From contig NZ_CP019428.1 in NCBI RefSeq assembly GCF_009834565.1, positions 186,001 through 250,000 on the forward strand: a stretch of 64,000 nt of DNA, read 5' to 3'. This document shows positions 27,084 through 34,545 of the stretch, piece after piece. The position numbers were made by a program, and so were the translations under genes. The notes under the pieces are model-generated. The model had not been told where the DNA came from and did not search any database. It saw only the letters and a program-made list of their open reading frames with translations. This stretch comes from Pseudomonas sp. R76 (GTDB taxonomy: Bacteria; Pseudomonadota; Gammaproteobacteria; Pseudomonadales; Pseudomonadaceae). Numbering within the stretch: position 1 is the first letter of the stretch; the number at the start of each line of letters is the position of its first letter.

Positions 27084-28513
27084 GACACTTCGCCTGGCTC
27101 ACCGTGAGCCTGATCAGCCTCAGCGCCTGCACCGTCGGCCCGGACTTCCAGAAGCCCCAAAGCCCGCAAGTCACTCAGTGGGCCGAACCCCAGGGCCGCC
27201 AAGCCGCCAGCCGCGCGGTGACGGACCCGTTGCAGGAGCGTTGGTGGGACGTGTTCCACGACGAGCAACTCTCGGCGCTCACCCGTCGTGCGCTCACCGA
27301 CAACCTCGACCTGAAACTCGCCAGCAGCCGCCTGCAACAAAGCCGCGCCGTGCGCCAGGTGACCACTGCCGAGCGTTATCCCAACGTCAACGCCACCGGT
27401 GACTACCTGCGTCAACGCAACAGCGGCAAAGGCTTGAGCGACCCGTCCGGTGAGAATGGCCAGTCCGCCTACAACCAATGGGATATGGGCTTCTCCGCCG
27501 CCTGGGAGCTGGACTTCTGGGGCCGCGTAAAACGCGAAACCGAAGCCGCCGACGCCACCCTGCAAGTGGCCGAAAACGACCGCCGCGCCGTACTGCTGTC
27601 GGTACTCGCCGAGACTGCGCAGGACTACATCCAGCTACGCGGCGTGCAGAACACCCGCGCCGTCACCGAGCAGAACCTCGACGTTGCGCGCCACAGCCTC
27701 AAGCTCTCGCAATTGCGCCTGGCCGACGGCGTGGCGACCGACCTGGACGTGGCCGAAGCCGCCGCCCAGGTCGCCGCCATCGAAGCGCGCCTGCCGGAGC
27801 TGCAGCAGCGCCAGGACCAGTTGATCAACGCCCTGAGCCTGTTGATGGGCGAACCGCCCCAAGCCCTGCACGCGCAGTTGTCCAAGGACGCCGCCGTGCC
27901 GCAAACCCAGCGTCAGGTTGCCATCGGCTTGCCGTCGGAGTTGGCCGAGCGCCGCCCCGACATCCGCCAGGCCGAAGCGCGCCTGCACGCCGCCACCGCC
28001 AACATCGGCGTGGCCAAGGGCGACTTCTACCCGCGCATCACCCTGTCGGGCAGCCTCGGCTCCCAGGCCTTGCAACTGTCGGATTTCGGCTCGTGGGGCT
28101 CGCGCGCGTTCGCCTTCGGCCCGCAATTCAGCCTGCCGCTGTTCAACGGCGGGCGCCTGCAAGGCATGTTGAACCTGCGCGAAGCCCAGCAACAGGAAGC
28201 CGCGCTTGCCTACCAGCAAACCGTGCTGCGCGCCTGGCATGAAATCGACGACCAGCTGACCCGCTACAACGCCAGCCAACTGCGCCGCGACAGCCTCGCC
28301 GAAGCGGTACGCCAGAACCAGATCGCACTGAGCACTGCGCAACATCAATACGTCGAAGGCGTGGTGGATTTCGTCAACGTGCTCACGGTGCAGAGCGCGC
28401 TGCTGGCGACGCAGGAACAGTGGGTGGAAAGCTCCACGGGCGTGTCGCTGGCCATGGTTGGGTTGTATAAGGCGCTGGGTGGCGGGTGGGAGTCGGTGTA
28501 TCCCGCAGGTTAA
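27080..28513 (+). CDS. NodT/OprM-family outer-membrane efflux lipoprotein
   Basis: This 477-residue outer-membrane channel starts with a lipoprotein signal peptide whose lipobox is LSAC (Cys17), followed by TVGPDF, the usual start of OprM/NodT proteins. Two outer-membrane efflux repeats follow, with conserved ERRPDIRQAEARLHAA and a late GVVDFVNVLTVQ segment. It completes the efflux operon and is followed by a REP palindrome. Confidence 0.93.
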   Translation: MRHFAWLTVSLISLSACTVGPDFQKPQSPQVTQWAEPQGRQAASRAVTDPLQERWWDVFHDEQLSALTRRALTDNLDLKLASSRLQQSRAVRQVTTAERYPNVNATGDYLRQRNSGKGLSDPSGENGQSAYNQWDMGFSAAWELDFWGRVKRETEAADATLQVAENDRRAVLLSVLAETAQDYIQLRGVQNTRAVTEQNLDVARHSLKLSQLRLADGVATDLDVAEAAAQVAAIEARLPELQQRQDQLINALSLLMGEPPQALHAQLSKDAAVPQTQRQVAIGLPSELAERRPDIRQAEARLHAATANIGVAKGDFYPRITLSGSLGSQALQLSDFGSWGSRAFAFGPQFSLPLFNGGRLQGMLNLREAQQQEAALAYQQTVLRAWHEIDDQLTRYNASQLRRDSLAEAVRQNQIALSTAQHQYVEGVVDFVNVLTVQSALLATQEQWVESSTGVSLAMVGLYKALGGGWESVYPAG

Positions 28514-28524
28514 ACACAACGCCC

Positions 28525-28613
28525 TGTGGGAGCGGGCTTGCCCGCGATGAGGGCAGATCATTCAACATCCCTTTGACTGAACTGCCGCTATCGCGGGCAA
28601 GCCCGCTCCCACA
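28525..28613. repeat. REP palindrome between convergent genes
   Basis: Perfect 24-bp arms (28525-28548 and 28590-28613) start TGTGGGAGCGGGCTTGC. The element sits between the efflux operon (+) and a minus-strand gene ending at 28622, so it can act on both transcripts. Confidence 0.92.
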
Positions 28614-28621
28614 CGGGGTGA

Positions 28622-29326
28622 TTACTGGTTTTGCAAAAACACCACATACCCGCGAAACCACTCATTCCCCTTCAAATACCCCGGCGCCTCCCACACGCCA
28701 CCCTGAATCAGCCCCACCTTGAACGGCAATCCCAGCCGGTTCATGCGCGGCAAATACGCCGCGTAATCCGGGATGCTGTGGCGCCCTTGATAGGTCTGCA
28801 CCACCACTTCATCCACCACGCCTTTGAGCTGGGCGATGGCGCTTGGGTCGGCGTTGCTGCTCCAGTCCATCAGCCCGGTGATGCTCAGCTTCAAGTCGGC
28901 GGGCAGGCGGTGGCGCAGGTCGCGCAGGAAGTCGGCGTATTCGTGCAGGTATTGGGTGCGGGCGTCGAAGTCGATCTGGATGCCGACCACCGGGTTGCCC
29001 GCGTCGCGCCAGCGTTGCACCTGGCCGAGCAGCTGGGTGTAGACCCGCTCCGGCCAGTGCAGGGTGTGGGCGCGGTAGACCACCCAGACCTCGCCACGGG
29101 TGAGGCGCGGTATGCCGAGGCCCTGGGCGATCAGTTGCACGCCGCGCTCGGGTGCGCGGCGGGTGGAGTTGATCTGGCCTTGCAGGATGTACAGGGTGTT
29201 GGCCTGTTTAAGCACCGGCTGCGGGGTGACGCCACTCCACAACCAGAAGGCGTCGTAGTCGCGAGCGTCCACGGCGCCAAAGGCCGGGCTTGCCAGCAGC
29301 AGCAAGCCGAGCCACAGGTGTTTCAC
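28622..29326 (-). CDS. DUF3142-like exported protein
   Basis: This protein of about 234 residues starts with a signal peptide (KHLWLGLLLLASPAFG) and resembles DUF3142 proteins. Those have a TIM-barrel-like, glycoside-hydrolase-like look, with segments such as VVGIQIDFDART, LSITGLMDWSS, VDEVVVQTYQGR and FKVGLIQGG. The acidic IDFDA motif could be part of an active site, but no substrate is known. I chose the GTG at 29326 because it overlaps the stop of the upstream gene (GTGA) and directly precedes the signal peptide; the longer frame would encode an unlikely charged extension. It is translationally coupled to the gene at 29323-31488. Confidence 0.72.
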   Translation of the reverse strand: MKHLWLGLLLLASPAFGAVDARDYDAFWLWSGVTPQPVLKQANTLYILQGQINSTRRAPERGVQLIAQGLGIPRLTRGEVWVVYRAHTLHWPERVYTQLLGQVQRWRDAGNPVVGIQIDFDARTQYLHEYADFLRDLRHRLPADLKLSITGLMDWSSNADPSAIAQLKGVVDEVVVQTYQGRHSIPDYAAYLPRMNRLGLPFKVGLIQGGVWEAPGYLKGNEWFRGYVVFLQNQ

Positions 29327-31488
29327 CAGTAGTACTGCAGCGATTTGCCCCACTGGGTGTCGGCAAAGCCGCTTTTCAGCTGGCGGAACCACGCCTTGCG
29401 CACGGCGGGCTCAACGTCATCGCCGCCGCAGCTGTTGTAGCCGGCCGGGGCATAGCAGTTGATGGCGCGGAACAGTGCGTAGGCCTTGTCGTTCTTCGGC
29501 GCTTTGGCGTTGGCGATCACCTGCTTGTAGCCGTTGAGCCGCGAGAAGGTTTCACCGGGGAATTGCGTCGCGGTGCTGCCCAGGCTGCCGGCGGCGCGTG
29601 CCTGTTCCAGGGGCATGCCGTCGAGGTTATTGCGCAGGATGAACTCACCGAAGCAGTTCAGGGCCTGCGGGTTTTTCGCATCGGTTTGCAAGGTGGCAGC
29701 GGTTTGCGCGATGGCCGGGCAGCTGTAGCCGGATTCGGCTTTGTCGCCGTTCCACTGGAACAGCTTCAAGCTCTGGCCGCCGCTGCAGACGTAGCCCAGG
29801 CTGGTGCCCAGTTTGTCTTCAGGTGCCGGCGTTGGCAGTTGCTTGAGGTCATCGGCGAAGGTGGCGAACTGGCCGCGCAGCAAGTCTTTATAGAGCAGCA
29901 CGAATTGTGCGGTCTGGCGTTCCACCGGGTCGTCGGCCTTGGCGATCTGCTGGCGCAGCAAGTCCGGCCCGGCAACGTTGCGCAGCAGGATATAACGCAC
30001 CTGCTTGGCGCTGATTGGCGAATCCGCCGCGAACACCTTGGCCAACTGGCCGCTGCGCTCGTAGTTGAGGGCCAGGGCCAATTCCAACTGGTCGCGTTGC
30101 AGCGGTAATTTGGCCAGCGGCAGCAGTTGCAGCCACAGGTCTTGTGCGCCTTTCCAGTCTTGCTTGGCTTCCAGTGCCAGGGCGCGCAGGGTTTGTTGGC
30201 TGAAGGCGAAGTAATTCAGGCTCGACGGCACGCTTTGCGGCAACTGCTTCAAGGCGGCATCCGGTTGATGCTCGACGTACAGCGCGCTCACGGCTAACAG
30301 GTAGTCGTAAAACGCCGGCTCATCGGCAAACGCTGCTTTTTGCTTCTCAAGGTCTGCGCGGCTGAGCGCGGGCTGGTTGCCGCCACGCATCACCATCAGG
30401 TCGCTGACGAGTTGGATCATCGGCGTCTTGACGGTGTCGCTATTGACCATCAACAGCTTGAGGTCGGCCTCTTCGACCAATTCATCCACCGACACATTGC
30501 GCTGCTCGTCGGTGGCCTGGGTCAGTTGCCAGGCAAATGCTTCGGCGAGTTTTTCGTTATCGTCCGCCAGCCAGTAGACCCGGCGCAGCAAGCCGCGTGC
30601 AGAGGCGCTGTAGTCGCCCTGTGGATAAGTTTTCAGATAAGCGTCGAAACCCTTTTCGGCCTCGGCGAGCGCAGGTTTATCCACACGGTCGAGGTGCGGC
30701 ACGCCGTCTTCGTCATAAGTATTGGCCTGGGCCTGGTTGAGTGCGTTGCGCGCGGTCATGTACAGCGCGGTTTCCTTCAGCCAGGGCGAAGTAGCGTTTT
30801 GGGTGGCGACGAAGCCAGGCCCGGCGTCGGTGAAGCGGCCGGTGTAGAAGTCGGCGGCGGCTTGCAGGTACGTGCGAAACAGCTGGCCTTCGCTCGATTG
30901 GATATCTTGCGGCGGCTCGACCACCGGGCCTACCCATTCGCAGGCGGTGAGCAATTGCAGGCGTGCCTTCACCAGCAGATCGCGTTCGGCGGCTGGCATA
31001 TCGGCCTTGATCACTTGGCGGATAAACGCGGCAGCGCTGTTCTCGTCGTTGCTGCGGCAGCGGCTGCCTTCGCCATTGAGGAACGCATCGCCGGCGGCTT
31101 TAGCGTTGTCGCGCTTGATGCCCAGCGGTTCAAGCAGTGCATCGAGTGGCGAGGTTTTGGGGGCGTCGGATGGGCTGACGGGCTCGGCTTCGCCACGCGG
31201 CACCAGGCGATACACCGGGAACGGCACCGGGCCAAAACCCTCGGCCAGGTCATCTTCGCTCAAGGCATTGGGCGCCAGCGGCGCGGCTTTCTTGTCGGCC
31301 AGCAATAAACGCAGGTTGGCCCGGCTGTCATTGCCTGGGCTCAGGAACGGCAGGTTATTGCAGGGATCCAGCGTGTCACGCGACACCCGCCAGTCGGGGT
31401 AACACGAGTCGTCCGAACTGGCCTGGGCCGGTAGGGAAATGCCGGCAAGCAGGGCCAGTGCCAGGGGTGACAGAAAACCGATGCGCAT
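29323..31488 (-). CDS. Large exported helical protein of unknown function
   Basis: This 721-residue protein has a clear signal peptide (about 1-23, ending PAQA). The mature part is mostly amphipathic helix with TPR/solenoid character, for example KPALAEAEKGFDAYLKTYP and SARGLLRRVYWLADDNEKLAEAFAW. Two cysteines near the N-terminus (CYPDW, CNNLP) and several later ones (CPAI, CFGE, CYAP, CGGD) suggest periplasmic disulfides. Pseudomonad homologues are usually left as hypothetical or compared with YfiO-like assembly proteins. Together with the coupled DUF3142 gene it may act on an envelope polymer; that is inference only. Confidence 0.6.
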   Translation of the reverse strand: MRIGFLSPLALALLAGISLPAQASSDDSCYPDWRVSRDTLDPCNNLPFLSPGNDSRANLRLLLADKKAAPLAPNALSEDDLAEGFGPVPFPVYRLVPRGEAEPVSPSDAPKTSPLDALLEPLGIKRDNAKAAGDAFLNGEGSRCRSNDENSAAAFIRQVIKADMPAAERDLLVKARLQLLTACEWVGPVVEPPQDIQSSEGQLFRTYLQAAADFYTGRFTDAGPGFVATQNATSPWLKETALYMTARNALNQAQANTYDEDGVPHLDRVDKPALAEAEKGFDAYLKTYPQGDYSASARGLLRRVYWLADDNEKLAEAFAWQLTQATDEQRNVSVDELVEEADLKLLMVNSDTVKTPMIQLVSDLMVMRGGNQPALSRADLEKQKAAFADEPAFYDYLLAVSALYVEHQPDAALKQLPQSVPSSLNYFAFSQQTLRALALEAKQDWKGAQDLWLQLLPLAKLPLQRDQLELALALNYERSGQLAKVFAADSPISAKQVRYILLRNVAGPDLLRQQIAKADDPVERQTAQFVLLYKDLLRGQFATFADDLKQLPTPAPEDKLGTSLGYVCSGGQSLKLFQWNGDKAESGYSCPAIAQTAATLQTDAKNPQALNCFGEFILRNNLDGMPLEQARAAGSLGSTATQFPGETFSRLNGYKQVIANAKAPKNDKAYALFRAINCYAPAGYNSCGGDDVEPAVRKAWFRQLKSGFADTQWGKSLQYYW

Positions 31489-31773
31489 GACGTGTCCTTG
31501 ATCCTGAGTCCTTGGAGGGTGCCAATCATAGCTTGATCCGACAGCGGCTTCGGTGAAGGCCTACACAAATTGCTGATTTGTCCGATTTTTGGTCGTGGCA
31601 ATGCTCAGCGAAATCCAGGCGCAGTCGCAGGTTTATGAGGTTCAAGTCAAATCCCGCAGCGTGCCGCCCGACGGTTGCAAATCAGCGAGCGAAACCGGGG
31701 CTTTTGTCCTAGAGTGGCGCTTGTTTGCACGTGTGCAGGGTTTGCCCGGGAAATGGGCGGTATAAGGGGAATT

Positions 31774-33390
31774 GAGGTGCGACGGTCTGTGGTAGAGCAA
31801 GACGACAAAATTGGGACGTTTCCCGCAGTCAATCGCCTCTCGGGCGCCTGGGAAGGCGCCGGCTGGCTCAGCCGGTTGTGGTGGGTGCCGATTCTGGCGC
31901 TGGCCATGGCGGTGCGTTTTTATGGCCTGACCGCTTCGGCGATCTGGGGCGACGAAGGTTCGAGCCTGCTGCTCAGCGAGTACGCCATGGAGGACCTGTG
32001 GTTTCACGCCGCCCATGATGTGCACCCGCCGCTGTACTTCTTCATGCTGCGCGGGTGGATCGAGCTGTTTGGCGATGGGATCTGGTCGATTCGCGGCATG
32101 AGTGCCCTGCCCGGCGTAGCGGCGGTGGGGCTGGGCATCTGGCTCACGCGGCAGCTGTCCACGCGTCGCGCCGCCGTGCTGGCGGGCGTGCTGCTGGCGT
32201 TGTTTCCGACGGCGGTGCGTTACAGCCAGGAAGTGCGCATGTACTCACTGCTGGCCGTGTGGTTGCTGGGCGCCACGCTGGCGCTGGTGTACTGGGTGCG
32301 CCAACCCGAGCGCACGCGATACCTGGCCGCCTATGTCGTGCTGATGGCGGCCGCGTTCTACACCCACTATTTCACCGCGCTGTGTGTGCTGGTGCATTGG
32401 GCTTACCTGGGCGTGTTGTGCCGCTCCCAGGCACCCGGCCAACGCTTGATCATTCGCCCGTCGTGGTGGTGCGCCAACGTGCTGATCGTCGCGTTGTACC
32501 TGCCGTGGCTGCCGAACCTGCTGGACCTTATCCAACACGTTGAGCAGCTCAAGGTGGGCGGTGACATTGGCTGGGAAGACCCGGTTTCGCTGATTTCCGT
32601 GCCGTCGATGGTCTGGCAGTTCATGCTTCAGGATGAAGGTATCGGCTTCTGGCCGCCGCTGTTCTGGCTGTTCCCTGTGTTGTTGATCACGGTGGTGGGT
32701 GCCACCGCCTGGCGTGATCGTGAGCGCTATCGCCCGGCTTGCCTGCTGGCGCTGTTCTTTTTATTGCCGCTGCTGCTGGTGTATGCGGTGTCGTTTGTTT
32801 CGCCGGTGTTCATCGAGCGCTACCTGACGGTGTATGCACTGGGCTTGCCGATTCTGGTGGCGTTGGCCATCGACCGCTTGCCCCCGCGCTTGGCATGGCT
32901 GGGCGCGGCGTTGTTCGTATTGTTCGTCGGCGTGGAACTGCTGGGCCTGAAGAACAATGCCGCTGTGGACGAGCATGATCAATTCAACGTGCCGGTGGAG
33001 TTCGTCAATCGCAATTACCAGGAAGACGACCGCATCGTTCTCAGTGACATGATGTGGTACCTGAGCTACGTGTATTACGACCAGACCGACGCCCAATTGC
33101 AGCTCTTCACCCCACCCAAACCCGACGGCACCCCGACCCGACCGAACGCCTATGGCTTCGGCACGTTGGTGGATCAGGACGGCGGGCGTATTTACCTGGA
33201 CCGTTTGTCGGCATTACCCGCCGATACGCACCGCGTCTGGCTGATCAGCAGCAATGAAATGCCCGATGATTTCGCCCCGATTCCCGCCGACTGGCGCCAG
33301 CTTTTGCAGCAGGACGGCGGCGGGGCACGAGCGCGCTTGTTTGTGCTGTGCCGCGGGCCAGAGCCCTCGCAGCCCGAGGGTTGCCGGTAA
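31774..33390 (+). CDS. GT-C fold membrane glycosyltransferase (GT39/GT83-like)
   Basis: This polytopic protein of about 538 residues resembles the dolichyl/undecaprenyl-phosphate-mannosyltransferase and ArnT group. It has roughly ten TM segments and the first-loop acidic motif IWGDEGSS after TM1, followed by DVHPPLYFFMLRGW, which is typical of this fold. The soluble C-terminal part (after about 410) contains QEDDRIVLSDMMWYLSYVYYD. It should transfer a sugar from a polyprenyl-phosphate carrier to an envelope acceptor. I favour the GTG at 31774 because AGGGGA is well spaced; ATG 31753 and TTG 31675 are alternatives. No neighbouring sugar genes identify the donor. Confidence 0.76.
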   Translation, partial: EVRRSVVEQDDKIGTFPAVNRLSGAWEGAGWLSRLWWVPILALAMAVRFYGLTASAIWGDEGSSLLLSEYAMEDLWFHAAHDVHPPLYFFMLRGWIELFGDGIWSIRGMSALPGVAAVGLGIWLTRQLSTRRAAVLAGVLLALFPTAVRYSQEVRMYSLLAVWLLGATLALVYWVRQPERTRYLAAYVVLMAAAFYTHYFTALCVLVHWAYLGVLCRSQAPGQRLIIRPSWWCANVLIVALYLPWLPNLLDLIQHVEQLKVGGDIGWEDPVSLISVPSMVWQFMLQDEGIGFWPPLFWLFPVLLITVVGATAWRDRERYRPACLLALFFLLPLLLVYAVSFVSPVFIERYLTVYALGLPILVALAIDRLPPRLAWLGAALFVLFVGVELLGLKNNAAVDEHDQFNVPVEFVNRNYQEDDRIVLSDMMWYLSYVYYDQTDAQLQLFTPPKPDGTPTRPNAYGFGTLVDQDGGRIYLDRLSALPADTHRVWLISSNEMPDDFAPIPADWRQLLQQDGGGARARLFVLCRGPEPSQPEGCR

Positions 33391-33508
33391 TCGAGCATCG
33401 GCATTACGTACATGCCCGGAACACCTGTACCGGGCCAACCCCTTGCTGTTGTTGGCCTGGCTGGCGCGTGGGCTAGACTCGCAGGAACCGTCTTCATAGG
33501 AGCCAGCC

Positions 33509-33754
33509 ATGGAATCGCCAGTGCACAGCCTGCCGTCACTGTTCAAACAGCTCGGTCTGCCGGATGACCCGGTGAGTATTGAGCAGTTTGTGACGGTTCA
33601 TTCACCGCTGAAGCCTGAACTGCATCTGGCGGATGCGTTTTTCTGGACGCCCAGTCAGAGAGCGTTTTTGCGCGAAGAGATTCGAGAGGATGCCGACTGG
33701 GCAGAGGTGGTGGATGAGCTGAATGTGTTGTTGCGGAGGGGGCGTGAGGTGTAA
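33509..33754 (+). CDS. DUF2789 small protein
   Basis: This 81-residue acidic soluble protein matches the DUF2789 pattern of pseudomonads: HSLPSLFKQLGLPDD at the start, a central FFWTPSQRAFLREE, and a final helix WAEVVDELNVLLR. AGGAG precedes the ATG. It stands alone between the glycosyltransferase and a REP. The function is unknown. Confidence 0.8.
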   Translation: MESPVHSLPSLFKQLGLPDDPVSIEQFVTVHSPLKPELHLADAFFWTPSQRAFLREEIREDADWAEVVDELNVLLRRGREV

Positions 33755-33837
33755 AAACTCGGGCCTCGTTCGTGTTTTGGGATTCAATGCTGACGTTTTG
33801 TACGGATGCCCATCAGCCCGAAGCCAACACTGAACTA

Positions 33838-33931
33838 AATGTGGGAGCGGGCTTGCTCGCGAATGCGGTGTGTCAGCTGGCCAATTCGGCGACTGATCCA
33901 CCGCATTCGCGAGCAAGCCCGCTCCCACATT
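33838..33931. repeat. REP palindrome upstream of the MarR operon
   Basis: Perfect 31-bp arms (33838-33868 and 33901-33931) surround a 32-bp centre. The arm sequence AATGTGGGAGCGGGCTTG matches the copy after lapD and differs only near the loop. Confidence 0.93.
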
Positions 33932-34037
33932 CGTTTCGTGGTGTTGCAGCAGTCGCTGAAAATCCAACACCCGCGCGCAAACCCGCTTTACTTACCCATA
34001 CCTCCCCGCGCCACCCATCATAAATTTGTTTCAAAAC

Positions 34038-34085
34038 TTGACGGCTTTGGATGCATCCACCATATTGATAGTTAGCAAACTAACT
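34038..34085 (+). promoter_or_regulatory. Candidate promoter and MarR operator
   Basis: A TTGACG -35-like box (34038-34043) is followed after 17 bases by CATATT (34061-34066), a weak -10. A 16-bp palindrome AGTTAGCAAACTAACT (34070-34085; arms AGTTAG/CTAACT) lies just downstream, where a repressor would cover the transcription start. The first gene, 17 bp further, encodes a MarR repressor, so autoregulation is likely. Confidence 0.6.
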
Positions 34086-34101
34086 GTATGCGAACACTCC
34101 A

Positions 34102-34545
34102 GTGCCTCAAACCCTCGAACAACTCCAGATGAACCTCAGCAGCAGCATGGTGGTGGGCGCCCGTAACTGGCGCAAAATCTGCCAGACCACGCTGGTGAGC
34201 TACGGTATTTCCGAAGCCTGCGCCGTGCCGTTGTTGATGATCGGCCGCTTGGGCGATGGTGTGCACCAAGTAAAGGTCGCCCAGGCCTCCGGCATGGAAA
34301 GCCCGTCGCTGGTGCGCCTGCTTGATCAGCTGTGCGCCGGCGGCTACGTGTGCCGTACCGAAGACGTGCACGACCGCCGCGCCAAGGCCTTGAGCCTGAC
34401 CGAGCGCGGCCGTGAGCTGGTGCAAGCGGTGGAGGTGCAACTGGTGCGCTTGCGCAAAGACGTGTTGGCGGACATTGCCCAGAGCGATCTTGAAGCGGCG
34501 TTGCGTGTACTGCGGGCCTTTGAGGCGGCTGAGGCAACCTCTTGA
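34102..34545 (+). CDS. MarR-family transcriptional regulator
   Basis: This 147-residue winged-helix regulator has the MarR recognition region KVAQASGMESPSLVRLLDQL followed by the wing TEDVHDRRAKALSLTERGREL, a signature of the family. It probably represses the efflux genes that follow and responds to a small aromatic or toxic ligand. The start GTG at 34102 has a poor ribosome site, and ATG 34129 is possible. The 3' end overlaps the FUSC gene by 4 bp (TTGA). Confidence 0.9.
   Translation: MPQTLEQLQMNLSSSMVVGARNWRKICQTTLVSYGISEACAVPLLMIGRLGDGVHQVKVAQASGMESPSLVRLLDQLCAGGYVCRTEDVHDRRAKALSLTERGRELVQAVEVQLVRLRKDVLADIAQSDLEAALRVLRAFEAAEATS

Larger units (their letters stand above)
33755..34101. other. 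Gene-free region with REP and MarR-operon promoter
   Basis: This 347-bp gap holds a REP palindrome (33838-33931) in its first half and an A+T-richer promoter segment in its second half (34020-34101). I see no credible ORF on either strand. Confidence 0.8.
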
